Positions 39,164 to 48,111 of a DNA stretch of 64,000 nt are shown here, one piece after another. A program made the position numbers and the translations under genes. Every line of letters starts with the position of its first letter. Position 1 is the stretch's first letter. The DNA lies in contig NZ_CP059491.1 of assembly GCF_014041935.1 (NCBI RefSeq), forward strand, positions 3,968,001-4,032,000. The letters run 5' to 3'. The notes below the pieces were generated by a model. It saw only the letters and a program-made list of their open reading frames with translations. It was not told the DNA's origin and searched no databases. The DNA is from Gordonia jinghuaiqii (GTDB lineage: Bacteria; Actinomycetota; Actinomycetes; Mycobacteriales; Mycobacteriaceae).

Positions 39164-40762
39164 ATGTCCGAGCTGTCCGGAGGTCAACGTGATGCGTCTG
39201 GGCCACTCCGCGTCGCCGAGAACTGGGTCATGGGTGACGCGGACGGCAGTCGTCACGCGGCCGGACGGCCCGTCGAAGCGGCCCCGATGGCCCCGATGAC
39301 CCCTGAACCCCGCGGCCGCCACTCCTCGCCGGACGGCGTCGGATCGCACTGGCTGGTGAGCGCGACGTCCGACGAGATCCCGGAAGGGACGCCCGGCCGG
39401 ACCGTGGAGTCGGCGCGCGCCACCTCCGCACCGGCCGGTACGGTCGGTACCGACCAGTACCACCCTCACTCGTACGAGCGGACGACGTCGGCGGACACCA
39501 CCCCGATCGACCGCACCCTTCTGCACCAGGGCGACCGGCCGGCGAGTCACGGGACACGAGAGCGAGGCTTCGTCATAGGCGACACCGCACCTGCAGACAG
39601 TGCCCGAGCGGCCGGTACCCGGCACATGCGCCCGGCCGATGAGGCGGGCGATCCCGGCTCCCCCGAGAGCATCCCATCCGGACGGACGACACCCGAGCCC
39701 GCAAGGCCTGAAACGATGGGAACCGTGAACGCGATCGAGGTCCACGGCCTGCACAAACGGTTCAAGGACGTCGTGGCGGTCGACAGCGTCAGCTTCAACG
39801 TCCCGGCCGGTTCGATCGTCGCGCTCCTCGGCCCCAACGGAGCCGGCAAGACCACCGTCGTCAACATGTTGTGCACGCTCCTCGCGCCGAGCGGCGGCAC
39901 GGCGACCGTCGCCGGGCACGACGTCGTCGAGGATGCGGCCGACGTGCGCCGGTCGATCATGCTCACCGGGCAGTTCGCGGCCCTCGACGAGGCACTCACC
40001 GGCGCCGAGAATCTCGTGCTCTTCGGCCGACTGCTGGGACTGCCCAAGTCTGTCGCAAAGGAACGGGCCGCCGATCTGCTCGAACAGTTCGGGCTGACAG
40101 CTGCCTCCGACCGTCGTGTCCGGGAGTACTCCGGCGGTATGCGGCGCCGCATCGACATCGCGTGCGGCCTCGTGACCATGCCCAAGGTCGTGTTCCTCGA
40201 CGAACCGACCACCGGTCTCGATCCACGCAGCCGCCAGGAGGTGTGGACCCTGGTCTCGGCGTTGCGCGACCGCGGGGTCACCACCCTGCTGACGACGCAG
40301 TACCTCGAAGAAGCCGACGCGCTCAGCGACCGGATCGTCGTCATCGACCGGGGGCGCGTCATCGCCGAGGGCACCGCCGACGAGCTCAAGGACCTGATCG
40401 GGACGTCCTACTGCCAGGTCACCCCGGTCCACGTGCACGATCTGCCCAAGCTCCGCGAGCTGCTCGCCGACCTGATCGGCGACGAGTCCCAGCCCGCTCC
40501 CCGACTGCCCCTCATCGACAGCGACGACACGGGAGGCTTCGGCGCGGTCTCCGATTCGACCGGCGATGAGATCTCCGTGGCCGTCCCGGCTCCCGACGGT
40601 GCCGAGACCCTTGTCGAGATCGTCCGCCGCACCGCCTCTGCCGACATCCGCTTGTCCGATGTCGCACTTCGACGCCCGTCGCTCGACGAGGTGTTCCTCG
40701 CGCTCACCGATCCAACGCGGTACGACGCGTCCGCGTTGTCCCCGGCGACCGAACCCGCATGA
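39164..40762 (+). CDS. DrrA-type ABC transporter ATP-binding protein with long N-terminal extension
   Basis: ATPase subunit of a daunorubicin-resistance-type (DrrABC) exporter, 532 residues. Walker A is GPNGAGKTT, the signature is YSGGMRRR, Walker B is VVFLDEP, and the switch histidine of most ABC proteins is replaced by Gln (LLTTQYLEEAD). The last ~100 residues form the DrrA-type C-terminal domain. The family is usually about 320 residues; here roughly 186 Pro/Thr/Ser/Gly-rich, probably disordered residues come first. A start at 39718 (ATG) or 39727 (GTG) would give the usual length, but the long form has the better ribosome site. It overlaps the next permease gene by ATGA. Divergent placement from the NRPS genes suggests export of the peptide. 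Confidence 0.9.
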   Translation: MSELSGGQRDASGPLRVAENWVMGDADGSRHAAGRPVEAAPMAPMTPEPRGRHSSPDGVGSHWLVSATSDEIPEGTPGRTVESARATSAPAGTVGTDQYHPHSYERTTSADTTPIDRTLLHQGDRPASHGTRERGFVIGDTAPADSARAAGTRHMRPADEAGDPGSPESIPSGRTTPEPARPETMGTVNAIEVHGLHKRFKDVVAVDSVSFNVPAGSIVALLGPNGAGKTTVVNMLCTLLAPSGGTATVAGHDVVEDAADVRRSIMLTGQFAALDEALTGAENLVLFGRLLGLPKSVAKERAADLLEQFGLTAASDRRVREYSGGMRRRIDIACGLVTMPKVVFLDEPTTGLDPRSRQEVWTLVSALRDRGVTTLLTTQYLEEADALSDRIVVIDRGRVIAEGTADELKDLIGTSYCQVTPVHVHDLPKLRELLADLIGDESQPAPRLPLIDSDDTGGFGAVSDSTGDEISVAVPAPDGAETLVEIVRRTASADIRLSDVALRRPSLDEVFLALTDPTRYDASALSPATEPA

Positions 40763-41574
40763 CCACGATGACCTCGGTCGACCCCGATCTCTCACATTCG
40801 GGCACGGTCTACCGCGTCAGCGCCTTCCGGCAGTGGCAGGCCCTCACGGTCCGCGGGCTCTCGGGGATGGTGCGGGGCGGCGAGATCATCTTCGCCTTCG
40901 TCTCGCCGGTGTTCCTCGCCGTCTGCTTCTATCTGCCGTTGCGATCGATCATGAACAGCGCGCCGGGGATGGACTACGCCCAGTTCCTGATGCCCATCAT
41001 CGCGCTGCAATCGGTCGGGTTCATGGCCTCCGCCGCGGCGATGCGGTCGTCGTTCGACGGCGTCAAGGGCATCAACACCCGCTTCCGCACGATGCCCATG
41101 CCGACCTCTGTGCCGATGCTCGCCCGGCTCAGCACCAACTGTGCGCTCCTGGTGATCTCCCTGGTGTGCGCCACGATCGCGAGCCTCGCCATCGGCTGGC
41201 GCGCCGAGGGCGGTTTCTGGGGGACGTTCGGGCTGTTCGCGGTCGCCTTCGCGGTCGGCATCATCGTGGCGATACTGGCCGACGCCATCGGCCTGCTGGC
41301 GTCCAGCCCGGAGGCCACCAGCCAGGCGTTGTCCCTTCCCATCCTCATCCTCGGCATGGTCTCGACCGGATTCGTGCCCGAGTCACAGTTCCCGGAGTGG
41401 ATTCAGCCATTCGTACGCAATCAGCCGATCTCGCAGTTCGCGACCTCGATGCGGGCATTGAACGACGGCTCCGCCACCTTCGACATCCTGCTGCCCACAC
41501 TCCTGTGGTGCGTCGGGCTGTTCATCTTCGCGGGTGTCCTGATGTTCCTCGGACTCCGCAAGGCTCAGAAATGA
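40759..41574 (+). CDS. DrrB-type ABC-2 permease
   Basis: Membrane subunit of 271 residues from the ABC-2 family, with about six hydrophobic segments and the conserved late region NQPISQFATSMRAL. It starts inside the stop of the ATPase gene (ATGA), so the two are coupled. With the next gene it should form the membrane channel of the exporter. DrrABC systems move large hydrophobic molecules such as anthracyclines or mycobacterial lipids; the substrate here is inferred to be the NRPS product. Confidence 0.9.
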   Translation: MTTMTSVDPDLSHSGTVYRVSAFRQWQALTVRGLSGMVRGGEIIFAFVSPVFLAVCFYLPLRSIMNSAPGMDYAQFLMPIIALQSVGFMASAAAMRSSFDGVKGINTRFRTMPMPTSVPMLARLSTNCALLVISLVCATIASLAIGWRAEGGFWGTFGLFAVAFAVGIIVAILADAIGLLASSPEATSQALSLPILILGMVSTGFVPESQFPEWIQPFVRNQPISQFATSMRALNDGSATFDILLPTLLWCVGLFIFAGVLMFLGLRKAQK

Positions 41575-41584
41575 CGGCCGGCCG

Positions 41585-42421
41585 ATGACCACGATCCAGA
41601 TTCCCGACGCCGACGCCTCGCGTGAGAACCGGCTCCCCGCCGAATCGTCCTTGCGGGGCTGGGCCACCCAGAGTTCGGCCCTGGCCCGCAGGCAGCTGAC
41701 AGTGCTGTTCCGGGACCGCGCAACCGTGTTGCAGATCCTGTTCATCCCGGCCCTGACGATGGTGATGTTCAAGGTCGTGCTGGGCGACGCGGTCGGATCG
41801 GCCACAGGCCAGAACTCGGCCTACGGCACCGTACCGCTGGTGATCCTCGTGAGTGCCATGTTCGGTTCGCTGGCCAGCGGCGTGCGCCTCAATCAGGAAC
41901 GCGGCACCGGGCTCCTCGCGCGTCTGTATGTGCTCCCCATCAACCGGGCCGCCGACCTCACCTCGCGCCTGCTCTGCGAGGTCGTCCGAATCCTGGTCAC
42001 GACGACTCTGCTCCTGATCGCCGGCCTGTTCATCGGCTTCCGTTTCACGCAGGGCCCGTTCGCCGTGCTCGGGATCTTCGCGGTCTCGCTGATGTTCGGT
42101 GTCGCCTACTCGATGTTCGTGCTGGCCATCGCGGTCAACACCCGCCCCAGCGCGGCCCTTGTTCCGATGCTGTCGTTGTTCTCGAGCCTGCTCATGTTCT
42201 TCAACTCGGGCTTCAGCCCGGTCGAGGCCTACCCCACCTGGCTACAGCCCATCGTCGAGTATCAGCCGCTGACCCCGGCGATCGACAGCATGCGGGCGAT
42301 GGCGTCGGGCGGCCCGATCGCGGCAGATCTCATCGCCGTGGTGATCTGGACGATCGTGATCCTCGGGGCCTGCACCTGGCCCGCCCTGCGGGGCTACCGC
42401 CGGGCCGCGACCAGCCGCTAG
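41585..42421 (+). CDS. DrrC-type ABC-2 permease
   Basis: Second membrane subunit, 278 residues. It has an N-terminal cytoplasmic stretch and then about six membrane segments (for example LQILFIPALTMVMF and ILVTTTLLLIAGLFIGF). The late region YQPLTPAIDSMRAMA matches the equivalent region of the DrrB-like neighbour, so they are distant paralogues. It lies 10 bp after the previous stop and is the last gene of the exporter operon. It converges on a glycosyltransferase gene whose stop is 10 bp away, with no room for a normal terminator between them. Confidence 0.9.
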   Translation: MTTIQIPDADASRENRLPAESSLRGWATQSSALARRQLTVLFRDRATVLQILFIPALTMVMFKVVLGDAVGSATGQNSAYGTVPLVILVSAMFGSLASGVRLNQERGTGLLARLYVLPINRAADLTSRLLCEVVRILVTTTLLLIAGLFIGFRFTQGPFAVLGIFAVSLMFGVAYSMFVLAIAVNTRPSAALVPMLSLFSSLLMFFNSGFSPVEAYPTWLQPIVEYQPLTPAIDSMRAMASGGPIAADLIAVVIWTIVILGACTWPALRGYRRAATSR

Positions 42422-42431
42422 CGACCTCCGG

Positions 42432-43325
42432 TCAGGCCGTATCCCCCATACCGTCCGCACCGGACGTGCGCTGATCGGTGATCAGGGCGCGGGACCGCTT
42501 CTTCCGGGTGAACAACGTGCGGACGCTCCACGACTTCGCGTCGTCGTCCCAGCCACCGAACATCACCCACAAGAACGTCCACAGCACGAGGCGGAACGGG
42601 AGCTCGACGTACATCTTCGCGATCACCTTGCGGTCACCGCGGGCGTGCGCGGTGCGAATCCCGCCGAGCATGTAGTGCCGGTTGGCCAGCGGCGAGAACC
42701 GCAACTGGCGGGCCGAGGTGTCGACGAGCATGCCCGGCGTGAACCAGACGCGGTAGCCCAGTTCCACCAGCGTCATGCTGAGGTCCATGTCCTCCCAGAT
42801 GTCGACACGGTCGAGAAGTCGGTCGCGCGCCGCGGCCCACGCGTCGGCGCGCAGGGCGGTGTTCTGGCCGGACATCGACGGGAACTCTCCGCCGTTCTCC
42901 GCGAGCTCACCACGTAGCGACATCCTCTTCAGCCGGTCGTAGGCCGGTCCGCCCCAGAACAGGATGGGCCCGGTCAGACAGGCGTACTCGTCGCCGCGGG
43001 GTCCGTCGAAGTGTTCGACGATCGCCTCGGCCCAGCCCGCCGACACCAGCGTGTCCGCATCGGTCCGTGCCAGTACCGTCCCGGTCGCGGCGTCGAACCC
43101 GGCGCGGCGCGCCCAGTAGATGCCGGGTCGCGACTCGCTGACGAGACGGATCTCGGGATGCGACGCCGCATACTGCGCGACGATCGCGGCCGTGCCGTCG
43201 TCGGATGCGTTGTCCACGACAATGATCTCGTCGATCGGCCTGGTCTGGTTCACCAGCCGGTCAAGACACGCGCCGATCGTCGCCTCTTCGTTGTACGCGG
43301 GCACCACAACTGACAGCGTGCTCAT
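42432..43325 (-). CDS. Family 2 glycosyltransferase (paralogue 1)
   Basis: GT-A fold glycosyltransferase of 297 residues. It has the opening nucleotide-sugar motif VVVPAYNEEATIGACLDRL, VDNASDDGT, and a metal-binding DADT motif. Downstream is WEDMDLSMTLVELGYRVWF, the acceptor-side region. A hydrophobic stretch near residues 235-255 (PFRLVLWTFLWVMF) suggests membrane association. RBS GGAGAGG lies before ATG. It is a close paralogue of the next gene. Its sugar and acceptor are unknown; the NRPS peptide with its several Thr hydroxyls is one candidate. Confidence 0.88.
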   Translation of the reverse strand: MSTLSVVVPAYNEEATIGACLDRLVNQTRPIDEIIVVDNASDDGTAAIVAQYAASHPEIRLVSESRPGIYWARRAGFDAATGTVLARTDADTLVSAGWAEAIVEHFDGPRGDEYACLTGPILFWGGPAYDRLKRMSLRGELAENGGEFPSMSGQNTALRADAWAAARDRLLDRVDIWEDMDLSMTLVELGYRVWFTPGMLVDTSARQLRFSPLANRHYMLGGIRTAHARGDRKVIAKMYVELPFRLVLWTFLWVMFGGWDDDAKSWSVRTLFTRKKRSRALITDQRTSGADGMGDTA

Positions 43326-43476
43326 CCAATTCCCTCTCCGGCTTTGGCCCCCGATGTGTCGATGCTCTCACGTCGAAATCCGCGGAGCCCAGGTGCCTCG
43401 TCGGGAGCACCTGCGGCCCACCGGCGATCCGGACCGGGCGGAGTCACCGGTGACTTCGCCACGCCGGATTCAGCGG

Positions 43477-44334
43477 TCAGCGCCCGTTGGTGATCAACGG
43501 ACGCTCGCGTTCCAGCGGAGTGAACAGGCGGTGAGGTCGCCATGTCTGCGTCGCGGAATCCCACGGCCGGTGGGTCAGCCAGAGGATGGAATACAGCACG
43601 AAGCGAAACGGCAGGTCCATTCTCAGGGCCCACCGGAGCTTGTTGTCTCCCCGGCGCACAGCCGTCTTGAGACCACCGAGCAGATACGACCGGTTCTTCC
43701 AGGCCGAGTGGCGGACCTGCCGTGGCGACGACTCCACCACCAGGCCGGGATCGAACCAGATCCGGTGACCGAGCCCGGCCAGCGTGAGGCTCACATCCAG
43801 GTCTTCCCAGATCTCGTCGTCATCGATCAGCTCGTCCCTGATGTCGTCCCAGACCTTCGAGGCCATCACCATGTTGGGACCGACGAGCCCTTGGGTCTCC
43901 CCGCCCTCCTTGAACAACTTGCCCCGCTCGGCCAGCTTCCGGATCGGGTCGAAGGGAGGGGCCTCGCCGAACAGCCCCGGACCCGTGACAGCCGAGAACT
44001 GCTCGCCCCTCGGGCCTGCGAAATGCGACTCGATTGCCGCCGCCCAGGTAGGACATACGAGGGTGTCGGCATCGGTGCGGGCAAGGACATCGCCGGTTGC
44101 CGCGTCGAAACCGGCGCGACGCGCGTGATAGATCCCCGGCGTCGGTTCGACCACCACCCGGATGATCGGATTCCGTTCGGCGTAGGAATCAAGCACTCCG
44201 CGCGTCCCGTCCGTCGACGCATTGTCGACGACCACGATCTCGTCGAATGGACGCGTCTGAGCCAGCAGTCGATCGAGGCACGCGCCGATCGCCGCTTCTT
44301 CGTTGTAGGCCGGGACAACCGCAGACAGTTTCAT
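43477..44334 (-). CDS. Family 2 glycosyltransferase (paralogue 2)
   Basis: A 285-residue family 2 glycosyltransferase that matches its neighbour along the whole length: VVPAYNEEAAIGACLDRLL, VDNASTDGT, DADT, WEDLDVSLTLAGLGHRIWF, and the hydrophobic PFRFVLYSILWL. It ends 151 bp upstream of paralogue 1, in the same direction, so tandem duplication followed by divergence is likely. GGAG precedes the ATG at good spacing. Confidence 0.88.
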   Translation of the reverse strand: MKLSAVVPAYNEEAAIGACLDRLLAQTRPFDEIVVVDNASTDGTRGVLDSYAERNPIIRVVVEPTPGIYHARRAGFDAATGDVLARTDADTLVCPTWAAAIESHFAGPRGEQFSAVTGPGLFGEAPPFDPIRKLAERGKLFKEGGETQGLVGPNMVMASKVWDDIRDELIDDDEIWEDLDVSLTLAGLGHRIWFDPGLVVESSPRQVRHSAWKNRSYLLGGLKTAVRRGDNKLRWALRMDLPFRFVLYSILWLTHRPWDSATQTWRPHRLFTPLERERPLITNGR

Positions 44335-44975
44335 TCACACACTCCAGGCAGACGCTGGGATTGCCAGCGGACAGGACACAGACAAGATCCACGACATTTA
44401 TTGCGAACGAGTACTTCCGAATTCACTCGCTCAAATCCCGAACATCGCTCTCACGATCACATCCTCGCCGCGATACCGCGGCGACCGAAACCCACACCGC
44501 CCGAGAGCTCTCCGCCCGAAGCGGTAGGCGCCGGCACCCGGGTGGAGAAAGATCCTCCGTGCCGGACACCTGCGCCATGGCACAACAGCGGTCGTGAGCA
44601 CCGAGGGACCGCATCCAATTCCCTCGCCCACCTTTCAAGACGATTCTTCCGAGAGCACGACCAGCACAGGAAGCCGACGAGGAAAACAACACGAAATCGA
44701 ACTGATCTGATGATCGGCGCCTCCGGGTAATGCACGGGATGGTACCCCAGCGAATACGACAAGGCGAGATTTCGGAGCCACCCTGAATGCGAGCGGCTCG
44801 AAATCGAATTGAACCACATACCAGACAAATACGCGCTGCGGCTATCTGAATCAGATTTCGCACCTACCGCCTACGCCCTGCGCGGCGGCGTTTCCGACAC
44901 CGTGTTTGGATCCACCGGGCCGGCATTGGGTAGATTCGCCGCACAGCCTGGAACTACAGACGGACAAGTCACCTC
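44335..44975. other. Gap without a recognisable gene between glycosyltransferase and phosphoribosyltransferase
   Basis: About 640 bp with lower GC than its neighbours. ORFs on both strands have no plausible protein composition. It should hold the promoters of the two divergent genes. A hairpin TCGCCGCG-ATAC-CGCGGCGA lies at 44465-44484. TAGATT (44931-44936) is a possible -10 for the phosphoribosyltransferase. Confidence 0.6.
44465..44484. repeat. Perfect 8-bp inverted repeat with 4-nt loop
   Basis: TCGCCGCG and CGCGGCGA arms around ATAC, about 130 bp upstream of glycosyltransferase paralogue 2. There is no T-tract; it may be an operator or an mRNA leader hairpin. Confidence 0.4.
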
Positions 44976-45470
44976 ATGAACACTCCCGCCACCACCGACC
45001 GCGAGATCCTCACCTGGGAACTCAACGGGATCGCCTGCCGCGAGCTCGCGCAGCAGGTCGCCGACGACGGATTCATCCCCGACATCATCCTCGGCATCGC
45101 ACGCGGCGGTCTCATCCCGGCCGGGGCCATCGCCTACGCCCTCGACTGCAAGCTGATGATCTCGCTGAACGTCGAGTTCTACACCGGCGTCGGCGAGACC
45201 CTGTCGGAACCCGTCATGTTGCCGTCACTGCTCGAGTCGAGCGGTCTGACCGATCAGCGTGTCCTGGTCGTCGACGACGTCGCGGACACCGGCAAGACGC
45301 TGAAGCTCGTCAACGACTTCTGCGAAGAACAGGGCCGCGTGGCCGAGGTCCGCAACGCGGTGATCTACAAGAAGCCGCACACGATCACGGTCCCCGATTA
45401 CACCTGGCGGACCACCGACAAGTGGATCAACTTTCCGTGGTCGGCCCAGGGCCCGGTTGTGGCAGGCTGA
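44976..45470 (+). CDS. Type I phosphoribosyltransferase family protein
   Basis: A 164-residue protein with the PRPP-binding motif VLVVDDVADTGKTL (residues about 90-103) and an upstream IILGIARGGLIPAG loop typical of purine or xanthine-guanine-type phosphoribosyltransferases. Such enzymes join a base to PRPP. The exact base cannot be told from the sequence. It stands alone and converges on the membrane-protein gene to its right. Confidence 0.85.
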   Translation: MNTPATTDREILTWELNGIACRELAQQVADDGFIPDIILGIARGGLIPAGAIAYALDCKLMISLNVEFYTGVGETLSEPVMLPSLLESSGLTDQRVLVVDDVADTGKTLKLVNDFCEEQGRVAEVRNAVIYKKPHTITVPDYTWRTTDKWINFPWSAQGPVVAG

Positions 45471-45539
45471 GCCGACGCGCCCAGGGGTTACTCGCGAGTG
45501 GGGTTGCCACACCGGTTCCCGACGGACTCGCGTCGGCAG

Positions 45540-46631
45540 TCACGCCCTGGTCGGAGACGCCGGTTGCCGAGGTTCACCCGTCACATCGAATTCGATCATC
45601 GACGTCCGGTCGCCGGCGTCGACTCCGAGTGTCGCCAGGGTTGCGCGGCCCGGCGGATGAATTCGGAACGTGACGCGACCGTCGCGCAGCCCGTCCAGCA
45701 ATTCGACGATGGACGCGGCGAGGCGCTGCCGCACGCCGGGCGCGTTGCCGTCATCCAGCGCCGCCAGCCCTCCGTCGTCGAGCATGATGACGCTGACCCC
45801 GCGCTGTCGCGCGTACCAGACGGTGTCCCGGACCTCGGGCAGGTCCAGGCCCGAGGCACGAATTCCGTCACGGAGCTGCGCTTCGAGCAGTCGGGCCACC
45901 GCCACCTCGTCCGGCGTGAAGTGCTCCCGCCGGGCGATGCGGGTCAAGATCGGACGGGCGCGTTCGTCGAGGGCCGCCAGCCGCCTGTCCCGGACCTCGG
46001 CAGCAGCGGCCGCCGCCGCATCGAGTGCGGCCTGTCTCTCGCTGGCCGCCCGCAGCGCGTAGATCTGCCGGGCCATGGGACGCAGCATCAGCGAGAACAG
46101 TGATCCCATGATCATGATCGCGTAGCCGGGCAGGGTGATCGAGAGTCCCCACAGTGCGCCGGCGGTCGATACCGAACCCCACACCGTCGCGGTGGCCGAG
46201 ATGGCAGCGCTACCGATCCACGCAGCCAGCGGACGCCCCCGCACGGCGAGGAACGCAAGCAGGATCACCGAGGCCCCCATCGGCGGGCCGGTCTGCATGA
46301 CGTGAGTCGGCGGGTAGGGCAAGGAGAACAGAGTCGCCGCCACCCCCGCCACGACAACCCCTGCGACCAGGACGGTCGTCCGCAGCGGCAGCGGGTCTCC
46401 CGGCGAATCGAGGATCGTCAGACCGGCCACGACGAACAGCACGAAGCCCGACACCAGACCGGTCCACGGCCACCATCCGGTGACCTCGGAGTCGATGCAC
46501 GCCGTGACGACGACGTAACTGCACGCGAACACACCCATCGTCGACCACAGCGGGCGGGAACCGATCCCGAACGCATTGACCACCTCGCCCCGGTCCGGGT
46601 CCTGGGCGCGCAGCGCGCAGTGCCGGCTCAC
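45540..46631 (-). CDS. Membrane protein, companion of the upstream histidine kinase
   Basis: About 363 residues. The first half has five or six membrane segments. Then comes an Ala-rich coiled stretch (AALDAAAAAAAEVRDRRLAAL) and a soluble C-terminal region with LEAQLRDGIRA. That resembles the N-box position of histidine kinases, but no G-box (DNGxGF) follows, so an active ATPase is unlikely. I chose GTG 46631, which overlaps the kinase stop (GTGA); a TTG at 46643 is the alternative. The coupling suggests the two proteins work as a membrane sensor pair. Function otherwise unknown. Confidence 0.7.
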   Translation of the reverse strand: MSRHCALRAQDPDRGEVVNAFGIGSRPLWSTMGVFACSYVVVTACIDSEVTGWWPWTGLVSGFVLFVVAGLTILDSPGDPLPLRTTVLVAGVVVAGVAATLFSLPYPPTHVMQTGPPMGASVILLAFLAVRGRPLAAWIGSAAISATATVWGSVSTAGALWGLSITLPGYAIMIMGSLFSLMLRPMARQIYALRAASERQAALDAAAAAAAEVRDRRLAALDERARPILTRIARREHFTPDEVAVARLLEAQLRDGIRASGLDLPEVRDTVWYARQRGVSVIMLDDGGLAALDDGNAPGVRQRLAASIVELLDGLRDGRVTFRIHPPGRATLATLGVDAGDRTSMIEFDVTGEPRQPASPTRA

Positions 46632-47980
46632 GGACGTTCCCAACGGATCTGAACCGTGGTTCCCCGCCCCGGGCGGCTGTTCACGTGGGCGTGACCTCCC
46701 GGGACCCTGGCGAGTCGCCCGCGGATACTGACCTCGATCCCCAGTCGTCCGGGGGCCACCCCGCCCGGTTCGAAGCCGACGCCGTTGTCGACGACCGCCA
46801 TGCTCAAGGCATCCGGCGCGAACTGCACCAGAACGGCGCAGTCCGCGTCTGGTCCGGCGTGGCGGATCACGTTGCGCAACGCCTCGGACATCGCCTCCAC
46901 GACGGCGTCGACGACCTCGGTGGGGTACACGACGGCGCCGTGACCGTCGACCTCGTCGTCCGGGTCGCGGTCTTCGTGGTCGCGGTCTTCGTGGTCGCGA
47001 TTTTCGTGGTCGCGGTCTTCAGGGTCGCGGTCTTCGGGGTCGGGGTCGTCGGGGTCGCTCTCCACGATCTCGACGTCGGAGGTTTCGGAGATGTCCGCCG
47101 ACGCGGACCGGATCCGTCGGATCGCCTCCGCTCGCGACACGCCCGAGGCCTGGGTCTGCTCAGGCACCTGCGCGAGTTCGTCGAGCGCCGACGCCGCCTG
47201 GGCGGCCAACCGTGCATCGGGCCGGCCGGCTTCGACGGCCAGCAGCGAGGCGATGACCCGATCGTGGACGATGGCGTCGAATCGGGCCTTCTCGACCTCG
47301 CGCGCCGAGCCCGCGGCGACACTGGCCGCACTCCGGTAGGTCTCTTCGCGCGTCTCGTCGAGCATGCGGCCGGTGCGTGTGGCCACCAGCACGACGGCGA
47401 GGAACACCCCGGTGAACGCGAACGACCACAGGATCTCCAGGACCAGGACGGGTGTCAGTTCGCCGAACCGGCCGAGCTGCTGCGACACCTGCGCGGCGAC
47501 CGACGACACGACAAGACTCGTCACTCCGAGTCGTGGGTGGACGAGCATCAGCACCATGCTCGGCATCCCGCAGAATGCGACCATCCACTGGGCCGAATCA
47601 TGCGAATCCGCCAGGGAGGTCCCGGTCCAGGCGACGAACCACAGCATGATGCCCAGGAGGTAACCCGCCCACGTCGTGAGGGCCAACGGACTCAGCCATG
47701 CGGTGCCCGGCCGAAAACTGGCGACGATCAACATGATTCCGGGGCCCACCGACAACAGAATGCTGACCAGCGGCCACCACGGGGCGGTCAACGGCGCCGA
47801 CGCGATGATCGCGGGCGCAGAGACGATCGGATATCCGATGAGCCCGAGACCGAGGAACCGCGCACCTATCCGGCGCACGCGATCGAGATCCGGTTCGGCC
47901 GAGTCGGATTCGAACGCACGTCGAACCCACGCCGGATGGTGTACGGATCCGTCGGTCATCGCGGGGGCGGTCGGGGGCAT
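46628..47980 (-). CDS. Membrane sensor histidine kinase with charged repeat insert
   Basis: About 450 residues. Five or six N-terminal membrane segments are followed by a dimerisation region with a candidate phospho-accepting His in FDAIVHDRVIASLL. The ATPase domain has the N-box EAMSEALRNVIRHAG, the G1 box VVDNGVGFEPGG and the G2 region GRGTTVQIRW. This is the NarL/LuxR-partner (HisKA_3-like) layout. Between them lies an insert of about 35 Asp/Glu/Arg/His residues made of five-residue repeats. The start was set at ATG 47980, behind GAGGG; GTG 47995 is possible. No response regulator gene is adjacent, so its output is unknown. Confidence 0.8.
   Translation of the reverse strand: MPPTAPAMTDGSVHHPAWVRRAFESDSAEPDLDRVRRIGARFLGLGLIGYPIVSAPAIIASAPLTAPWWPLVSILLSVGPGIMLIVASFRPGTAWLSPLALTTWAGYLLGIMLWFVAWTGTSLADSHDSAQWMVAFCGMPSMVLMLVHPRLGVTSLVVSSVAAQVSQQLGRFGELTPVLVLEILWSFAFTGVFLAVVLVATRTGRMLDETREETYRSAASVAAGSAREVEKARFDAIVHDRVIASLLAVEAGRPDARLAAQAASALDELAQVPEQTQASGVSRAEAIRRIRSASADISETSDVEIVESDPDDPDPEDRDPEDRDHENRDHEDRDHEDRDPDDEVDGHGAVVYPTEVVDAVVEAMSEALRNVIRHAGPDADCAVLVQFAPDALSMAVVDNGVGFEPGGVAPGRLGIEVSIRGRLARVPGGHAHVNSRPGRGTTVQIRWERP
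46952..47060. repeat. 15-bp tandem repeat encoding D[HP]E[DN]R units in the histidine kinase
   Basis: About six imperfect copies of a 15-bp unit (cggtcttcgtggtcg and variants). They are in frame, so copy-number changes would lengthen or shorten the protein by five residues each. Confidence 0.85.
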
Positions 47981-48077
47981 CGCCCTCACCCTCACACCCG
48001 CCGGCGCGAGGAGTCAATCCTTCGTTGGAACCAACAGCTTCGGAGGCCGGCCTCGGCACGTCTCGGTACCCGACGAC

Positions 48078-48111
48078 AACGGCCCGTTCCTCCGGGGAGG
48101 AACGGGCCGTT
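48078..48111 (-). terminator. Hairpin terminator of the S10 ribosomal operon
   Basis: A perfect 16-bp stem (AACGGCCCGTTCCTCC and its complement) with a 2-bp gap, starting 24 bp after the rpsQ stop. There is no run of T after it, as is common in high-GC actinobacteria. It also shields the histidine kinase gene from ribosomal transcription. Confidence 0.85.

Noticed and set aside
44423..44863. Minus-strand ORF of 146 codons in the 640-bp gap
   Set aside because: The protein is rich in Arg, Cys and Ser without a domain-like pattern, and competing ORFs of similar quality overlap it in other frames.
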